Translations under genes and position numbers: made by a program
Part shown: piece after piece, positions 59,114-64,000 of the stretch
Numbering within the stretch: position 1 is the stretch's first letter
How the letters are laid out: every line of letters begins with the position of its first letter
Notes under the pieces: model-generated
Databases searched by the model: none
What the model was told of the DNA's origin: nothing
The model's input: the letters and a program-made list of their open reading frames with translations, nothing else
Source of the DNA: Nereocystis luetkeana
Lineage: Eukaryota > Sar > Phaeophyceae > Laminariales > Laminariaceae
NCBI GenBank assembly: GCA_031213475.1
Contig: JARUPZ010000010.1
Location: 1,679,001-1,743,000, forward strand
Reading direction: 5' to 3'
DNA: 64,000 bases

Positions 59114-62100
59114 GTGGTCATTTGGTTGACTGCTCCCGATCGCGAGTGAAAAGGGGCGGTAGGCTGTCTTGCGGGGGCAGTACCTTGCTGTGTCGCTGCA
59201 GCGGCGCTGCTCTGTTGCAGAGGCGTTTTCGGTATGATAGGGCTACTGTAGCAGCGCTATTGGGGTAATTCTGCTGGCTACTGTGCGGACCAGTGCGCCT
59301 ACTGTGTGGCATTTGCTGCCATAGCAGCACGAGCAGTAGCTGATATTAAAAGTGCTACCAGGCGGACAGTAGAAATGCCAGAATTTCAGGTACTGTCAAC
59401 AGAAGCAGTGCTTACAATAGCAATAGTAGCAATGTATTTGTAGCAGCGGTAGGTATCACGGCAAAACGAGGTCGCAATATCACTGCTTCTTCTATTTACT
59501 AGCTTGGTGGAGCTGAGGGGGGAGGGGGGGAGGGGGGGGGCATGCTTCATGTTGTGCTCGTGGAAGTCGGTATAATAGCGAAATACGGTACAGTAGATAC
59601 TTTATTTGCTGTCTAGTAGGCATTCCTGGGAGGGAAGGGAGGGGATATTACAGTGGGTCGATTTTTTTTACGCAGGAGTGCCTGTGCTTGGCTTTTCCCT
59701 GATGTATATGGTAGTAGTGCCTGGCTACACGTTGGGCTGGGACTATTTGGGCCTGTGTTATCGTTTTTGGGTCGTCCAACGAGAATCACTGAAAAAAAAA
59801 TCAGAAAATTCTTGAAAATGTATGCTGGTTGTTTCTCTTACAAAGGAGGTGAAACGCTGACTACTTTTGTTTCATTATTCTACTATTTATTCTACTGCTG
59901 CTGCTGCTGTGTTCACGTGGTGACAACAGCGAGTGTGTTGCGGCTGGTACAAAGTTCGCCGTGAGGGCGGTGTGACGTTGTGTGGTTGCTTTTTGAGTAT
60001 TATATTTTGCGTTTTTATTTTTGTCTGTTTTCGTTTTTTTTTTAATCGGTACAGCAATAGTGGGGGGGGGGGCAGGGTGTGGGGGGAGGGGGTGTTCCTG
60101 TTTTGAGGCGGTCTTGTTGGTGCTCGTGTTTTTTTTTTCTTTTTCGGGGGTTAGTGTCTGGCAATCTTAGCATCTTGAATCGGTACTTAATGGCGCTGGC
60201 AAAATCGGAGGAAGTTGCTGGTGGCCTGGATGGCGTTGTGGCCCGTTTTGTGATGCTTAGTACCGGCGCGCCATGCTTCCTACCGATGCTCGCTTGGAAG
60301 GAACGTGAGTTTAACCGGCCAAAACGTGCCCAAGAAAATAATGACAATGAAAGAGATGCAACGTTTTTTTTTCGATGTGTGGCCTGGCTCAGGCTTCTTC
60401 TTTTCACCGCCGTTGTTGTAGAGCAAGGTGTGTCCTACGCTAAAGTCAGCACCAAGCGTGTTGTGTTTCTTGTGCGTCTTCGAGCAAAAGTCGGGACCAC
60501 ATTTTCTTGTTTTTCCTGTTTTCTGAAGTGCTGTCGCGTACTGCTTGCGGGCACGCGTGTGTATCGTAGATGGGATGCATCGTTTTGAGAGCCACACCAC
60601 TTTTTCAGCTCGAACCAAGTGTTGTCACTTTTCGCTTTGGATATCGCTCGACAGGGAGTAGAGACTGCGAGTATACTTTTCAGCAATGCTAGGGCTCAAT
60701 AACGGCTGCAGAGTCGAGGCTTTCTCACGAGTCACGTGGTTAAGCCTGTTTCTCTCCCACTCTCTCTCTCTCTCTCCCCCCCCCCCCTCTCCTACAGAGC
60801 AGTGGTCCTCGCACACAGATCATGTAGCGTACTCCGGGTAATTCATTCATTCCTGACGAACGCAAAAAATCACCTTTAATAAGTCATTAAAACAAAATCG
60901 CGCTTAGTGTATTTTTTTATACAATGGCGTCCAGTCGCGTTTTGTTTTTTTTGTTCAGATCACATTTTTTTTTTCTTTTGTTTTGTCACGAATAATGGCA
61001 GCGTTGTATTTTTTTTGTTTTTTTTCGTTTCTTCTTTTAACACTTCTCAACTTTCACGACTCGTAGCGGTACATCACGATTCGCGAAATCGCCGCACGTC
61101 CCTTTTGTTTTATCACGCTTCGTGAACATGTATTTGTTCGTTTGTCGTGAATATAGACCTTTTATACCTGGCCCGTCGTACCGATACATTTGTCCCCTCC
61201 GTTCGTTGTCGATTCGGCAGCAGTGACTTATTTATATTTTTCCATCCCGTTTCTCCTCTTTCGGCAACCTCCTCTTTTTCGCCTGCGCTCTTTCCATGTT
61301 ATTACTAACTGTCGCAGCTAAGATTCGGCGGCGTCACGTACACAAGAGTCTTGGCGCGCGGTCGTTATTCAAGGTCGCTCCTAACTCGTTTCCGTTGTCC
61401 TCATACGTATATCTCATTTTTCGCCTCATTTTTCGCCTTATTTGCCTCATTTGATTTGCGCATGCATTGCCGCTCAGATCGCGCTCGAAAACGCAGATGT
61501 CCGAGGTTAGAGCTGGCAGCAGGGAGACGGGGGAAGGGAGGGGGGGGGTGGGGTCGGAAGCCGAAAGTCGGAAGTCGGACGTCGGAAGAGTGCGTGATTT
61601 GACAATAGTCTATACTGGTATCCCTTAATAATTACTATTAGTATTAATACCAGTGATTTGTTAGGGCATCCCTGGTATTATCTGGTGGTGGTGGTGGTGG
61701 TGATGGTGGTGGTGGGTTTAGGGTAAATACCCACCCGGGCAATCAGCGTGATATTCTTGACTGCACTTGATTGACCCCACCGTCACCGTCACCGTCGAAG
61801 AAAAATGTTTTTTTTTGTGCTGTCGAGGAGCGTGCTGGGGGGGGGGGGCGGGGGGGGAGGGGAGGGTGGCCATAGTGGGAAGGAGAGGATGAACAACTTG
61901 CTTCGTTGTTGTGTCGTCGTTGGTTTTGGCGAGTTTAGCGAATTTGGCGGCGAAATATGTTTTTTGGACGATTTTGACGGATTCTTCTACTCCGTCGATT
62001 CGGTCGGGTTCGTCGAGTTTTGGTTGTGAATTCGTCGATTTTGGTGGATTCTTCGACTTTTGCGATTTTTGGTGATTCCGCTGTAGTTTTTTGCGATTTT

Positions 62101-62513
62101 TTTTGCGATTTTTTTGCGATTTCGTTGGTTAAGGTAGACGGAGTATTCGGTCGCGAACTTGGCGTGTATACTGTGGGAGAGGTTTGTTCATTCGTTCGTG
62201 AGTTCGAGCCACAGTCGTTTTCGGCGTTCAGTTGAATTTATGCCTCTGTCTTTCATTCCGTAGTAACAACTTACAGTAGCTTAGCTTCAGTCTTACCCCC
62301 GTGGTCATAATATATCTTACAAAGTTGGCGTTTTTTTGTTTGTTTGTTTTTTGTTGCAGGCACTGATAGGGTTCGTAACAGCACTCACTTGTACTACATT
62401 TACAGGACTACAAAGTATTATTTCGAGTGAAAAAATATGTGGGGGTATCAACTAAAAATGCGACAGCAGTATAGGACTTTTTCAAACTGCAGGCGTTTTC
62501 TATCTGTGAACAT

Positions 62514-62559
<46 letters not shown>

Positions 62560-63188
62560 GTCATTTTACTTTTCCTCTATAGTATTTTATCTGCCGTGAT
62601 TGTCCAGCTTACATTTTCCAGTGTGATTAAGTACGTGGTCACTGTGTTTCAGCCTATTAATAGCAATGAAAATGAGGTGCGGGGCTATATCCAAGGATGG
62701 CTATCCAAGGATAGCCGTGTCGTGCTGCTGTTGAAAACAAGGTTTATTTCGAGCGAATGCGAGTTTCCAATTTTGACTGAGCCAAAACAATTAGGGGCAT
62801 GACCCGTGTCGGTTTTTTGCTTGAAGCGTCCAAAGTTTGACCACAAAATACGAATATCCTCCCTTGCGCGAGATTCCTGCCGAGTCATGATGGGGGTAAT
62901 GACTATAATAATATACCTGGTACCGCTGTACAGTAGATGCCAAGGCGAGCTCCTCCAAAGCAATTAGCGGGGCATACGCGAACAAAACGGAAAAAAAAAA
63001 ACTTTGGAAAAGTCTCGTCGAGATCTCTCCATGCCTGGTATATATGTGGACGCATCGCTCGGCGTTCGCGCCTTTCACCATTTATTTGTCGAACAAAAGC
63101 AGCTAGCTTCGAAGTTCGTCCGAGGGGGTGTGCTATCTTTCCCCCCTAGTGTGATACGGTGTGTTTTCTTATCACCCGTGTGGTACGG
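59114..63188. other. No secure exon; probably the next intron
   Basis: Contains G-runs (59,517-59,540, 60,061-60,090 and 61,838-61,870), T-rich tracts (60,900-61,120), a GTG array (61,684-61,715) and a (CTG)n at 62,516-62,560. A possible acceptor at 61,477 is too weak to report as an exon. Confidence 0.4.
62516..62560. repeat. (CTG)n microsatellite
   Basis: About 14 CTG units; source of the poly-Cys frame here. Confidence 0.95.
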
Positions 63189-63579
63189 TATTACGGGGGA
63201 CCATAGTGAATAGGACCAAATATTGTTGTTACTAGTAAAAACGTGTAATTACTAAATATACACCTGGTACCTGGTAGTTTTTTGTGTGTACCGTAGGTCC
63301 TACCATGTATTAGGGTCATTATTATCGGAGAGTTATTTTTTCCCATAATTTCGACATTTTTTTCGCGCAAGTTTTCAATCTTCCACATTTTCCTGTTTTT
63401 TTTTTCTCCAAAAAATACGTGAAATTTAACGAACATGATTTTTTTGGTTCTGGAGAATTTTACGAATAGTGACAGAACGCCTCTGTATATTGATACCTAC
63501 CTCCAATTATTTCCAAAATCAGGAAATTATGGAAGAAGCGCTCTCCGATAGGAATGAACCTTACCATGGCCCCCCGTAG
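63189..63579. mobile_element. MITE family 1, copy 21, split by another element
   Basis: The left part TATTACGGGGGACCATAGTG runs to GTACCGTAGGTCCTA at about 63,302. The right TIR end TTACCATGGCCCCCCGTAG resumes at 63,561. The interior gained CACCTGGTACCTGGTA (63,261-63,276) and GTTACT before AGTAAAAA. Confidence 0.8.
63312..63561. mobile_element. 250-bp nested element with inverted ends
   Basis: Left end AGGGTCATTATTATCGGAGA; the right end, reverse-complemented, reads AGGTTCATTCCTATCGGAGA. About 17 of 21 bases agree. TACCATG occurs on both sides and may be part of a target duplication. The AT-rich interior has no coding frame. Confidence 0.7.
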
Positions 63580-64000
63580 CTGTAGTGCGTTATCTTATCA
63601 CCCGTGTGATACGAGGTGTGTTATATTATCACCCTAGCGTGATACCCTGGTACTTTATTCTCGCGGCCGCCACTATACGTAAATATATATAAATGCCCTT
63701 TACACATCAATATGGATACCATAGCTAAGATGAAAGGATGTGGGGAACGGAAGTTGGAAAACGGCTGGCAGAGAAAAGCGTACAAGGAATACTGCTGTTT
63801 TTACGGAAGGATTTTCGGTTCATATTGGAATGGCATCTATCTACGCTATATTGTCGGGAGGCAAGCACAATAATGATACCACATGGTCCTTATATGTCTC
63901 ACCAGACTAGTACTTTTTTTTCTGTTTTTTGTTTTCTGTCCCATTTACTGTTTTCGCCCTCTATATTCTACTTCAGTACGCACGGAACCCGTGCGCCATA
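63580..64000. other. Window end, no gene seen
   Basis: Two copies of TTATCACCCGTGTGATACG / TTATCACCCTAGCGTGATAC at 63,593-63,645, then unique sequence to the edge. Confidence 0.45.

Noticed and set aside
61440-61520. Possible next exon after TTGCCGCTCAG
   Set aside because: Very short, no ankyrin match, and the donor GTTAGA is poor.

Overview
The window is eukaryotic nuclear DNA from an intron-rich, repeat-rich genome. The organism is probably a stramenopile alga such as a brown alga. I infer this from small exons with clean GTRAGT donors and pyrimidine-AG acceptors, very long introns, TTAGGG-type telomere-like tracts, and a dense load of small non-autonomous elements. The species cannot be fixed from sequence alone. 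There is no sign of bacterial gene organisation.

Region by region. Positions 1-2,900 are low-complexity or unannotated sequence with one MITE and one fold-back element. Positions 3,270-7,130 hold a decayed Ty3/gypsy-type retrotransposon (RT, RNase H, integrase, in that order) with many frameshifts and stops. Positions 7,190-10,600 hold a tandem duplication, a 710-bp dispersed repeat and a truncated SINE. From about 10,622 to at least 59,113 runs one plus-strand gene that I pieced together from 24 candidate exons. It has about 4.6 kb of coding sequence in about 48 kb, and nearly every junction agrees in reading phase. From 59,114 to the end I see no secure exon, and the gene may continue beyond the window.

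The predicted protein has a short N-terminal region, one hydrophobic segment, helical and Ser/Gly-rich parts, a Glu/Lys-rich coiled coil, and a PDZ domain. The two halves of the PDZ domain are separated by several exons of acidic, Gly/Ala-rich low complexity. A block of ankyrin repeats follows (exons 19-24, all phase 0). PDZ plus ankyrin suggests a scaffold or adaptor protein, possibly membrane-associated. No catalytic motif is visible.

The introns are full of repeats: 21 copies of one approximately 110-bp MITE, 5 copies of a 95-bp fold-back element ending in TTAA, three copies of a tRNA-derived SINE, repeat families ending in oligo-C, two other TIR elements, and large microsatellites including about 730 bp of (AGT)n. 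The most unusual signals are: (1) 7-bp TA-CCWGG-TA micro-insertions that appear inside otherwise homologous MITE copies and are scattered through the window; (2) decayed tandem copies of exons 7, 14 and 22 in the introns of the same gene; (3) the 3' splice-site region of exon 3 duplicated several times upstream with oligo-C runs; and (4) the PDZ domain interrupted by a large insertion. A 100-N assembly gap lies at 46,151-46,250.
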